Shown: in pieces, positions 1 through 11,093 of the stretch
Layout of the letters: the number at the start of each line of letters is the position of its first letter
Numbering within the stretch: the stretch's first letter is position 1
Source: Owenia fusiformis
Lineage: Eukaryota; Annelida; Polychaeta; Sabellida; Oweniidae
Reading direction: 5' to 3'
Assembly: GCA_903813345.2 (NCBI GenBank)
Contig: CAIIXF020000010.1
Coordinates: 22,972,740 to 23,036,739, forward strand
DNA length: 64,000 nucleotides
Notes under the pieces: generated by a model
What the model was told of the DNA's origin: nothing
Seen by the model: the letters and a program-made list of their open reading frames with translations, nothing else
The model's database searches: none
Program-made: the position numbers and the translations under genes

Positions 1-995
1 CCGTACATATCTATCGATATCTGAGGAATTTTAAGGAAATTCAACATTTTTTCTTCACATTTATTAATTTCAGCTAAAACCTTATTTCTAATTTTAATTT
101 CACTCTTTGAAAGCGATGTATTCTGAAATAAATGGCATTTTACTTTCCTAGGGATCGGTAAAAAAGCGTGACGGTCCAGTGATCTCGTTTGAAGTTGAGA
201 AGTTTTATTTATATTCGTTTGAGTGTAACGAATTAGAATATAAATTATTTCTACATATTACTACAGAGTGTAGCTTTAAGCGTTACGAAAATCGAACGCT
301 ATTTTCGAATGCGAGTAGAATATGAGTGAGTGAATAGTTGTGTAGTGTTTAGGAGAGACGAAATCATTCTGGCTACGTCATCTATACAGTGAACACCTTC
401 TTAGACGTCATTGCAGGTTAAACATGTTCAACGTTCGATAGGTTCCATGCATTAGTTCATACCTTTTCAGGCCACATTTCGAGGCTCCTCACATAGAGGT
501 TTTAATGGTGAAAATTAATGCATTCAATCAATGGAAAGTTTTTTCAACATATCATTAAGTCTCAGTCTTTACGATTTTATGTACTAGTAATCCAAATCAA
601 CTCAGACATGCATCTGTAGGCATACTTTATTACCGATGTTCATAAATGATGCGTAAATTTACACTACTGGAAAATTATCTGATGTAATTCAATGGGTCCT
701 GGCCTTGATAATTAATAAACGAGATGCGACCTCTAGCCAAAGCTATTTTTAATATCTAATGAGTGTCATGTTATTTTAAAAGCGCAACGCTTTGTAATGT
801 ATAGAAAGCAGCGTCTTATCAGATTGTTACCTAAACACTAATGACCTCGTGACAAATACGCTTGTTTAAGGAATTCATTCTTACCTAAATTAAAACTTAA
901 TTTAATAAAAATAAGGATTGCACATCATTTTGAAATAAAGCACATAAAGTGTTACGCGCGTGTTTTTAACGTTTTGTCCAAGAAGAACGTTCATT

Positions 996-1063
996 ATGAA
1001 GATTTTGGTATATATCATCATCATGGGTATGTTCGTCCCACATACTATTCCAGTATTTACATG
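996..1063 (+). other. Possible signal-peptide exon on the plus strand
   Basis: An ATG opens MKILVYIIIMGMFVPHTIPV and runs into a good donor (acatg followed by gtaaga at 1064). It lies inside the unsequenced-side intron of the minus-strand sulfatase. I found no following plus-strand exon, so it may be chance. The rest of 1-1362 shows no exon on either strand. Confidence 0.15.
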
Positions 1064-1362
1064 GTAAGAACCCAGAACCTCAAAAATTGAAACATGCCCC
1101 AGTATTCGGTTCTTATGCCTTTTCTTGAAAGGTCATCCAATGATTCTATGTTTATTTTTCAAAATACTTTAATTTTTAAGTTTATTTGGTAAATAAACCA
1201 AATACTATCTATAAATTTAATTTGAACAGTTCCCGTAGCTTGGATTCTCAGTTACTTTTTATATTTGATCGGATATCTCAAATATGCAATAATTTTAGCG
1301 ACATTTTATATTCATAATCAATTTCTTTTCAATAATCACATATGAAAGCATGTTTAACAAAC

Positions 1363-4300
1363 CTGCCACAGTTCTTCTTGGCATTTTATATGGACCTAAT
1401 TCTCCATCCGGGATCTTCGTGATCATATCAATGTATTCCTGTGGTGCTTGCACGGGCATATGAGGATTTACGTATGCAAGATTCATGTACAATGGCTATA
1501 AACAATATGAAGTTATGGATGAGAACTTAATTCATGGTTTAAAATAAACATCTACATACCATGGGCCGGTCCCTTAAGTTTCAATAATTATGTTCGCACA
1601 AGGAAATATATTGTTATTATGTCTTACCTTATCACCTTGATATTTCGCGTTATGCTCCTCTATTTTAGCCTTAGCTTTATCTGTTACAAGGTCAGTTGAG
1701 AAAGTTCCGTTTTTAGTATAATCAGGAGTCGTGTTTTCAAATAAATCCAAACCTAATATGAGAATAGAATGGATCATAAGGATAATAAAATTATTTTGTG
1801 AATGTATTATATAACTTCTATTTCGGTAATCTGTACACTTCCTTGTTTTGTCAACTACCAACTAAAGAAACAGTAGACCTGAAGAGACATACCTTCTTTT
1901 TTGCCACCCCTTGCACAGTCTAAACTACAGTAATCTCTTCCCCATCTACAGCAGTCGATGGTGAAATCGTTCGCCCCTGCTTTGTTTCGTTTAATACAAT
2001 CCTTTCGTACGTGTGTAAAGTGGTCTCCCCAGCCCTGGTACGATCCTGGATTTGAAAGATTTGAAAATAGATAAATAACATAGCGTTTTTAAAACATGAA
2101 CGGACGCAGATGCCATATTAGATTGGTGTATAGTAATAATTAAACCTCACTCAAAGTGGTAGCTCAAAAACTAAAGACGTCACGGGATGAAGATAATTTT
2201 TAGAATGGTTACAATGTTTAACTGATTTTGAGCATTTCATATCACACCTATTTTCGATAATTCTGACTGCATTTCACGATAATGTTTCTAATTTTGGGCT
2301 AAACTAGTCAATGGCATCATTGATATGCTGTTAAGACAATAAATTTCACTTCTGAATAATTCTGTCCTTCAGGGACTGAATAGATGTACGGTAAAGGATT
2401 TATGGTACACTAATTCTGTTAGTTCTCCCCATACGTGGTTGTCGCAGATGTTGGGTAATCGCGTGATCTGGGGAGGCAGTGATTAAGGGGAATGAATCTA
2501 GGCACATTTTCTTTTAACCATTTGACACTCTTGTGGGATCTATTGATTGGAGCCCCATCTTGTTGAAAAATTTAATGATTCAGAATGAGCTCATATCAGA
2601 ATGGTCCAAAAACAACATAATTGGGTCATCCGATATCAACGTCTGCGACGACCAAATATTGGGAGAACTAACAGAATTGGTTTAACATGAACCCCTTACA
2701 TCTACCCAGCAGTCCCTTATTAAGGATGGATTGTTGAGAAGTGAATTTCATTGTCTCAACAGCATATCAATGATGCTATTGACCAGTTTAGGCCAAACTT
2801 GAGGGCTACATTTGATCAAAATGGTGGGCATATTGAATATCCGTTTATGTAAATAAAATTGACAAAAAACTTGGTTTTTGCAAGTTTCGGAGAACCCGTT
2901 TTGAAATGAAAATGACATAATTTATATTATAGACGCTGGTTGACAGACATTAAAATTAATTTGAACTTATGATATACCAAATTAAAGATAAGTAAATTCC
3001 CTATCCACTGGTATATAATATGACATGTTTTCATCAAGAAAATCAATATTTATTTTTGAAATACGAGTGTCCCATTTTTTTGGACCACCCTGTATAAACA
3101 TAGAAAGTATTGTTCCCGGCATTCTTTCTCGTTGCTGAAATGAGTGGGGGGGGGGTAGGTTTCCAAACGACCTCCACTCACGGGGTGTCATAGAAAGATT
3201 TGTCCAGCTTGGGGGAGCATGCTGTTTTTTATAAAAACTCTAAGGAACTTCACAAATCATTTTTTAACTCATATGCTTCGTTAAAGAAAATTAACTACTC
3301 TATGCAATGGGTATATCATTGGAGGATAACCTTCACTTCTTGTTGAAGTACAATAACGTTAGGAGTAAAAGCTATTGAAAACGGCGCCAGGGTATCATAC
3401 TCAAAAATGTACAATTTCTTTGACTTTTTAATGGTTCGATATTGTGACATGATAATATTTATATATGTTTTTAGCATAACTCTGAAGGTATTAATGAGAT
3501 CTAGATGTATTGGGTCTTTTCATTTTTTTTTATAAAAAGTAATGTTTAATGTTTTTGTTCAGCTTGGGGGAGCAGTATCAAATGTGTCTTACAAAACTGC
3601 TCCCCAAGCTGGACAAAAAAATTAAACATCTGAAAACGAGGTTGGACTGCTACGTTCACTGATTTATCCAATAAAATGGCCAGGATGGGACAGAAAAACT
3701 AAGGTTGGTGTATTATTTTCTACTACTGTGTATCAATGAAAGGATGAACGATTTATGAAAGCGTCGCATTCGGTGATGCATTCAGTAATGTATATTTTGA
3801 ACGTAATCTTTGCAAAGTGATGCCCAGGGATAACATAAAATAAGCAAAAACTGTCGAGTTTGAAATTCAAAACTACACAAAATTTAGCAATTTGTTCATT
3901 TTTTGTCGTTAGGGCATGGTCTACATTGCCTAAAAGCCATGGGGTATAGATGTAACCTACATACGATCATACAAAGCCAATTGAGCATTGGAAACCACCT
4001 AATATGTTCTACTCAAGCCATAATAAAATATTTTGAATTTGCGGTAACGCAAAAAATTGATGGACGGTTACGCGAACCTCGTTCAAATATGAAACCCCGA
4101 TTCATTGTTATTAATTTTGTCATCTTCATCAGTACTTGATGCTAAATCTTCTTTTGCCTCTTCATTGCTATCTTTTTCACTTTCATTGGTTTCATAAATA
4201 AAGCAAGCCACTTTAGTTTTTTCCCTGTCCTATCGGGACTCAAACAAGAGCGTCTCTTGCGAGTCCTGAAAACAAATATAGGCAATTTAATATTCCATTT

Positions 4301-7300
4301 CTTACACATTATAACATTAACATGGAAAGAGGCTAGCATCTAGCAACTTTGACTTGACAGGTGTACATGCACGTAACCGTCCGCTAAATATCTAATGTAC
4401 AACTAATACAATACGTTACCGTCCATAACATTCATACGTACGCGTCTAACGACATTGCGTCTGAAACCTTATTATTTACAATATGCACCATGTTCCTGTT
4501 CTTGATTTGTCATTTTATGGCTTATTTATACACAGTTTACTTACAGTTAATATTTTGAGTGGTTCTGAGGCACATATACTGAGAAAACACGAGAATGGAC
4601 TTAAAATTATGAACTTGGATATGGCTCAGTCGGTAGATTTACAGTTTAGATTCTGCTTCATGTAGACCACTTTTTTGACCCAGTATTTATAACCATCACC
4701 GAATACCGAATGGAAGTTTAAATGGAAACCTTATCTGTGAATCTTGCCTAGAGGCGAGAAAGAGGACATGCTATCTTTCCCATCCGCCATTTTTTGTTAT
4801 CGTTACCGCAAAATTTTGCAAATCGCCTTGACGTAACCGTCATGCTAGAACAGGGTGGTTATTGAGCTTCGAACAGAAGGGAAGGTTATCCACAAATGAT
4901 ATACGCATTGCGTGGAATAGGTTATTTTTTGGTATAACGAAACATTTCAGTTAAAAAATAATTTGTGGAGTTTTCTTAGTGCTTTTGTGAAAAATAGCAT
5001 GCTCCCAAAGATGGACAAAACTTCCGATGACCACCCGTGCCACTTCGTGCTTGAGTTATAGAAAAATATTGATTTGTACGCCGCTGACCTTGTGTCTTTT
5101 AAAGATACCATACCTTCTTTAGCGTATCATTTAAAAAAATACAGTGCTCATTCCGTTTTTATGGGGTTGATTTACCATAAAAATAGTCAAATCCTCTGTT
5201 CGTTGGTAAACATTGCTCTCTAGAGTAGCCCATGTGCCATTTGCCAAGATAGTATGTAGAATAGCCGGCATCGCGGAGCCTCGTCGGAAGGTTTTTCTCT
5301 GTCTCACTATAGGGTATACAATGGTTGGCGCAGGGGTAAATAGCTCCCATGGCACCTGTATTCGGCTACAATTATCGGTATAGTTTAGTCATTGTAATCA
5401 ATGTCATGATTAATTTCCCTTAAAATTGAAAACCGATATATTGACCTTGATCTGAAAGAACATCGACCTATATATTTGATCTTTTACTAAAAAGATGTTT
5501 AGGTTCATTTTACTATACTTGTATTCGCGAATTACATGAAAAACATTTTTAGGTCCATTTTACTATGCTTGTATTCGCGAATGCAACAATCACTTTCGGC
5601 TACCGGTGTAACAGATTTAAGTGTACCCCGGTGGTCAGTGTCCGGCGGACCCCGATCCCTAGGGTTGGCTGTCCATTGGAGGACATTGAAAACCAGGTTT
5701 TATTTCCTATATTAACAAGGGTAAAATGGGGAGACAGTTTTAACTGGGGAGACTCTCAGATCTGTCACACGGGTTAATCTACTAATTTAAACGCATTGAA
5801 ATATGAATGGAATAGTGACAGGTACTAGTCATTTTTAAATGAGTTGCTCATAAAATAGTAGGTTAATCCGGCAACCGACAGCCGAAAGTTGCATTCGCAA
5901 CTACAAGCTCAATTACACTACTGGGGTTATTTGAAGCCCAAAATGACAAATAGGTCAAAAGCTGATATAATCATGGTTCTGTATTTTGGAAAATAGCTAC
6001 ACTAAAATAACAAAGTATGAGTCAATTGTTACTTAAAGTGTAGTTTTCTAATAATGAATCCTTGTGAGAGATGCACAACAATAGGGAGTTTAAGCTTGCA
6101 TATAAAATCGAAACGCCAACCTATACGTATGACCAATCGCCCATACAAATGCATCGCTTTATTTTCCGTTCACGTTTAGGTTGTGAAAAACAATACAAGC
6201 TTAAACTCCCTATTATTAAACACAAAACAAACTTGAAGAATAAACATAGGTCTTACAAAATGTCTCCCGGTCATAAGACTGGCTCTAAAGGCAGTAGAGA
6301 CGGTGTCAACATAGTATTTGTCGAGCTTAACCCCACTATCAGCGAGTGAGTCGAGGAATGGAGTATAGAACTTCTCATTGTTGTATCCTATGTCATTGTG
6401 CCCCAGGGTGTCGGCCACGATAAGCACTATGTTAGGTTTCTTCTTACCTAGAAATGAAGATTGAGATGTCCCCATATGGCTTCAATCAGAGCGATGAATA
6501 CACTTCGTACCTATTACAATGTCATATATAATATCTCCCAAAATTCTATTCATCAATGGCTGGTGGCACAATCAGACAATCAGATCTTGCGAGTAACCTT
6601 TCTAAAAATGGTTTCAATTTAGATTATTTTGGACTTATCTCTTTTCTTGCCATGTCTATTTTCTAAAACTAAATTGTCATTTTCAGTCTTCATTTCAAGA
6701 AAACCAATGATTTTTACTTTTATGTGTTCGTTAACAGTTTTGTCACCTGCTGTTCCTCTAATTCTATAACTTTAATGTCAGCAAATATTTCAATTTAGTT
6801 ACCACAACATTTCTCGATTGGTTCTGCTCCTTCTTTCCCTGCTTCGTAAATGGTCCTCAACTCAGCACAAGCCTTGCTTATCTTTCCCTCATTTCTAAGT
6901 TATCAATAAAATCTGTATATATACAGGGTGGTCCAGAAGTATAATTAAATATATTTCTATTTTAATTCTACTGAAACAATCTGGAAACTTGGTATCTATG
7001 TTCCTAAAAAATTACTGAGTAAATCAATACCGCAAGAAAAATGATTTAACTATTTGATTGGTCGAACATATCTTTGCCCACTGTAACATCACGCAGGACA
7101 TAATATTTGTAATAGAAATTCTTTTAAAAAGATAATAGCACGGACCTGCAGACGTGTTAAAAAGTCAGTAAACTCAACATTTTGAGTGTAAACGGTCAAA
7201 GTCAAAATCTAGGTCATTTTCGTAATTTTCGCAATTACCACACTATTGTTCAAATTTTACTTTAATAAATGAATAGAACGAATACATTTCTTTCCCATTT

Positions 7301-10300
7301 GCTTATCAATATCATGTCAAACTATGTTTTTTAGATGTAAAGTCTGAATCTGGGGTCTTGAATTTCACGAATCTAGATAATAAGGTAACATTTGGTTTTG
7401 CACAATCACTGTATACATATCCCACGACATATCCCAGAGGACTCTTTCGCAATGCTCCCATAACAACTAAAATCTGGATATACATCAAGTATCTACCCAT
7501 CTTTGATCGACAAAGAAGTACTACCCCAGCGCTCCAATGCTTGCACAGATGGATGTCACTGATGTAGTCACCAAAAGTAAGCCGCTGATCACATTAATTC
7601 GTGTTTTAAAGGTCACTATGTAAATGGGTTATTAGAGAATTTAAGATTAGCGTAAATAACCCATTTACCTATACCTATACGTATTTTACGATTGGGTTTA
7701 CGATACGTAATTACCTATAAATGGCCGAAGATAGGTAATTCGAAAACCGGTATGTTTTTATCCAACAAATTATGTCATTTCTTGATCAAATATCATTCAT
7801 TAAACTTTAAAATAATAACAACAAACATTTCTCATTCGATCTGTATAGAAATTAAGTGGTCGAACTCATTCATTGATCCGATAAACGATGCCATGTGATG
7901 ATTGTTGAATTTACACATTCTTCATCAGTTTTGCTTATTGTAAATGCATGAAATCAGACATTTTCTCGTGGTTTTAATTGTTTAACTTTACTATTTGGTC
8001 ACTCTCATCGTTGGATCATGCTAGAAAACATTTTGCCTTAAGTCACTGCCCCATTAGCGGGCCCACAAGCAGCACCCCCTCCCAACTACAGTAGCTACAC
8101 CACACCTCTCTGAAGTATATAACAGTTCTTGGAGGTGGCATATGCATATGGTATATTCTCATTTTGCCTTAAGTCACTGCCCCATTAGCGGGCCCACAAG
8201 CAGCACCCCCTCCCAACTACAGTAGCTACACCACACCTCTCTGAAGTATATAACAGTTCTTGTAGGTGGCATATGCCATATAAGCCATCGCATGGTTTTC
8301 ATTCTATAATTAGGATGTTAATTTTATCATAAATTGTAGCATACGGTTTCGTAGCTTTCGTAGGTTTTTTACGTAATCTTAAACTCATTTTGCAATACGC
8401 ATTACCTACGTATACGTATCCGTAACAAACTTACGGATGGGATAGGTACACGTACATTTTTACGCTAATCTTAACCTCCCTATTTACGCTTAACCTCCAT
8501 AGTATATATCAAAATTCACATTATAGCAGGCTTTCGCAGGAAGTAAACACTGACTAGTCCCATAAGGCGTGATACAACAGCGTACAACAATTACTCAGAT
8601 GCGAGTAGGTAGTTACCAGTTTCGCCACCAGGTGGCTGAGTCGGGGGAAATAACATGGCAGGGTATTACAAAATTCCCTTAAACTTGAATATTCATCAGT
8701 TTTAGTGGTTCACTTTTCATATTACCCTTTTGTATCTGATAGTTATACAAATTAAAATATGCCCAGTAAAAGAAAATATTATCTGCCCAACACAAGAAAA
8801 GATATTTCACCTTTTGTGATTTTACAACATGGGCTCTATGGGGAATCCCCCCGACCTAGAAGTCCCATTTTCCAAGAAAATTAAATTTTCAAAGTTGATA
8901 AACTCTTTTCAAAACCACATTTCTAGATGCAATTCTACATGTAGATTCCAAATATGACATCAGTTTGACTGAATTTTGAATTTTTGATGACGTAAATCAA
9001 GATTATTTCTACTCGCATCTAGTCTATTATACCTACCCACACATTAGGTTTGATATACAACATCAACGTACATGTACACACCATCCTCGTGATATACACG
9101 AACTAGTTAATACATTCCCATTGGGCATTTTCCTTGATATACACGAATTAGTTAATACATTCCCATTAGGCATTTTCCTTGATATACACGAACTAGTTAA
9201 TACCTTCCCATTAGGCATTTTAGGCGTGATACAACAGCGTGTACAAGTACCTATCCACCAGGCTTGATATTAACGTACATACCATCTTTTATTGTACGGA
9301 CTAGTTACGGCCAGGGTGCATGTTTGGAATTTTGCTGCTCAAACAGGAATCACTCCTTCCCCGCATTGTCTACATCTTCAAGTTTTGCAGAGTGCACTTA
9401 TTATGCATAGAAAAGACTGGTGAGAAGATTTGTTTTGTAAAATGTATAAAAAACAAGGATATTCAGTGAAAAAAAATTCTGATTTTTTTACTGAATTTTC
9501 TAAACATTTTATTAAAACATTCTTCTCTACATTCTTTTCTAGGTACATTAGTACACTCGTTGTGCAAAAGTGAGAGATGTAGACATTGTGGGGAAGGAGT
9601 TATTCAAATTTGACCCTATTGAGGGTTGCAGCAAAATTCCGAACATGCACCATGACCTCAATACCTACCAATTAGGCGTGATGCAACAGCATTTTCAAAT
9701 ACATATCAACCTGGCTTGATATACAACGTACATACCATCCTTGATATACTACCATGACTGGTTACTGATACCTAGTACCTACCCCATTATAGGCGTGATA
9801 CAACAGCGCGTACAAGTACATACCCATCTAGCTTGATATACAACATGTACCTACCCAGACTTGAGCGCATTCTTTAGAGTGCGTTCCTTCTTTAAAGCAT
9901 CCTGTCAGGTAACAATCAATCATTTATATGTACGCCCAAATACTATAAACTTTTAGTTTTCGGTAAGAGGCACTGTCTGTTCGCAGGGTCAATTTTAGTA
10001 CCACTCGGCTCTTATGTTAAAAATCATCTGGTGTCAGTATTTTGGGGTTGAAAACCCCAAAGTTGCTGATTGTGAATGATGTCGATAGCATTTATACAGG
10101 GTAGGCCAAAAAACAATATCCAAGATTAAGGATCAATATAATATGATATAACTTTAAACCATGCCATGTATTGTATATCATTTTAAAGATAAATCATTTC
10201 CTGACAATATGACACCATCTGATTGAAAAACTGTTGTTTTCTTGTGGAGTTAGAGGCTAAAATTTACACCAGGGCATCATTAGCGACCATAAAATTTTTC

Positions 10301-11093
10301 ACTGCGGATTTCCAAATTTTGGAAAATGGAGGGAAATTTGAACTCTGGCACCTTCAAAAGAGGTACATTTATACGTATAGTGCAAAATTCAGCAATAATA
10401 CTTACATATTTTTAATTAATTATCAATTAAATAAAATTATGATGATTCAGTCAAGCATATTGCGTGCAGCTGTGACTGCAATATGGAGGGATCATATGAA
10501 TCATTCATCTTTAAACTTGGGTATTGTTTTTTGGCCCACCCTGTATATCCATATATAGAAAAAATCTACAATAAGAAATACCGAACTTGACCGATCTTTT
10601 AACAACACAAAGGTGACTGTTATTTTATCTTTTTAACTATACATTCACATCATCAGATCAAACATTTCGAGACTGTAAACACTATGATGAAGCCAAAATT
10701 GACTATGGTGGGTGTAGTGTCTGGCTGTTGAAAACAGCAGCGATCATTTTTAATGGTTTTGAATTTTTCGTCTTTAAAAGGAAGACCACACCTAAGTCTA
10801 GCCAGAGTACAGGTATAGTGGCGGCTTTAGGTGACATACCGGGTGACATAATAGGTGCATTATATATATATAATTGTGTTTTATTTTTGATGAACTACAT
10901 GCGAAAGAAACAGACAAATGGTACAAATGGTACTTACTTTTTGTTTATTCAAAATCTCTTTGACCATTTCCTTATATGCTTCACCGTCAGCACTGTCCAA
11001 TTTCTGACAGTATTCAACCAGTGTTCCTAAGTCACTTGAGGCGTACGCTGACAACGTCGCTAATAGCAGACACCAAACTACACACTGCGCCAT
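1363..11093 (-). CDS. Arylsulfatase B-like protein, probable pseudoenzyme (5' part of gene)
   Basis: Seven exons read on the minus strand: 11093-10938, 6887-6803, 6447-6257, 5365-5176, 2045-1893, 1752-1628 and 1495-1363. Reading phase agrees at every junction. Exon 1 encodes a signal peptide (MAQCVVWCLLLATLSAYASS) and a short charged helix; exon 2 continues the helix and ends in CC. The sulfatase fold starts at about residue 85 with PNIVLIVADTLGHNDIG. ARSB-type landmarks follow: KYYVDTVSTAFRASLMTGR, LGKWHMG, CLPTNRGFDYFYG and NPHMPVQAPQEY. The formylglycine cysteine is Ser131 and the second metal-binding Asp is Thr94; Asp93, Arg135, the GKWH lysine and histidine and the later His are kept. 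The remaining exons (DNGG region onward) were not found and probably lie beyond position 1. Exon 2 is the weakest call: its in-phase acceptor follows atgag, 7 nt inside a better-looking tag that is out of phase. Exons 3-7 are secure. A catalytic sulfatase seems unlikely; a lysosomal or secreted binding protein is possible. Confidence 0.8.
2296..2800. repeat. Long inverted repeat, rearranged mariner-like element
   Basis: Two arms of about 165 bp face each other: about 2296-2459 and 2640-2800. Shared blocks include atcattgatatgctgtt and ctgttagttctccc. Downstream DNA to 3095 ends in ggaccaccctgta, the terminus typical of Tc1/mariner-like elements, and a short NGGHIEY-type reading near 2820 resembles the end of a mariner transposase. 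I read this as a rearranged, dead copy. Confidence 0.5.
3194..5026. mobile_element. Element bounded by about 50-bp inverted repeats
   Basis: The left end TTTGTCCAGCTTGGGGGAGC at 3200 and the reverse complement of the right end near 5020 (TTTTGTCCATCTTTGGGAGC) match over about 50 bp with a few mismatches. A separate tight hairpin of the same terminal motif sits at about 3542-3625. No transposase frame is visible inside, so this looks non-autonomous or composite. Confidence 0.5.
6079..6217. repeat. Small foldback element
   Basis: AATAGGGAGTTTAAGCTTG at 6081 recurs as its reverse complement near 6197-6215, enclosing about 100 bp. It lies in the intron just after the 6447-6257 exon. The end motif resembles the termini of the 7605-8505 element. 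Confidence 0.55.
7605..8505. mobile_element. Non-autonomous element with inverted ends; internal 115-bp direct repeat
   Basis: Ends match in inverted orientation: taagattagcgtaaa at about 7643 and its reverse complement at about 8460. Inside, a 115-bp unit at 8031-8145 is repeated at 8162-8276 with almost no change, separated by 16 bp. No coding capacity is seen. Confidence 0.5.
8545..9850. repeat. Degenerate satellite-like array with a clean 45-bp triplet
   Basis: A 45-bp unit starting gatatacacgaactagttaa is repeated three times head to tail at 9091-9135, 9136-9180 and 9181-9225. A larger degenerate unit containing aggcgtgatacaacagcg recurs near 8555, 9222, 9676 and 9793. It lies in intron 1 of the minus-strand sulfatase. 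Confidence 0.75.
10095..10549. mobile_element. Mariner-like MITE, about 450 bp
   Basis: Inverted ends CAGGGTAGGCCAAAAAACAA (left) and CAGGGTGGGCCAAAAAACAA (reverse complement of the right) match over about 28 bp and are flanked by TA. This end sequence and TA target are typical of Tc1/mariner-derived MITEs. The 111-codon reading frame inside it has no transposase features. Confidence 0.7.

Larger units (their letters stand above)
2046..5175. other. Sulfatase intron 4 filled with decayed transposon sequence
   Basis: No exon is seen here. It holds a long inverted repeat (2296-2800), a mariner-like terminus near 3080-3095 and a TIR pair at about 3197 and 5023, each listed separately. Short ORFs here have no recognisable homology. 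Confidence 0.5.

Noticed and set aside
7312-7567. Overlapping plus and minus reading frames of 60-70 codons
   Set aside because: No splice-site support in phase with the sulfatase gene and no recognisable motif; chance opening in AT-rich intron.
9091-9225. Three 45-bp direct repeats that might recall a CRISPR array
   Set aside because: The units abut without spacers and the DNA is eukaryotic; this is a tandem repeat.
10223-10558. 111-codon plus-strand reading frame
   Set aside because: It lies wholly within the mariner-like MITE at 10095-10549, overruns the inverted end and resembles no transposase.
10728-10860. Plus-strand segment with a good donor (agtacag then gtatag)
   Set aside because: The upstream acceptor is weak, no partner exon was found, and the sequence has no recognisable protein motif.
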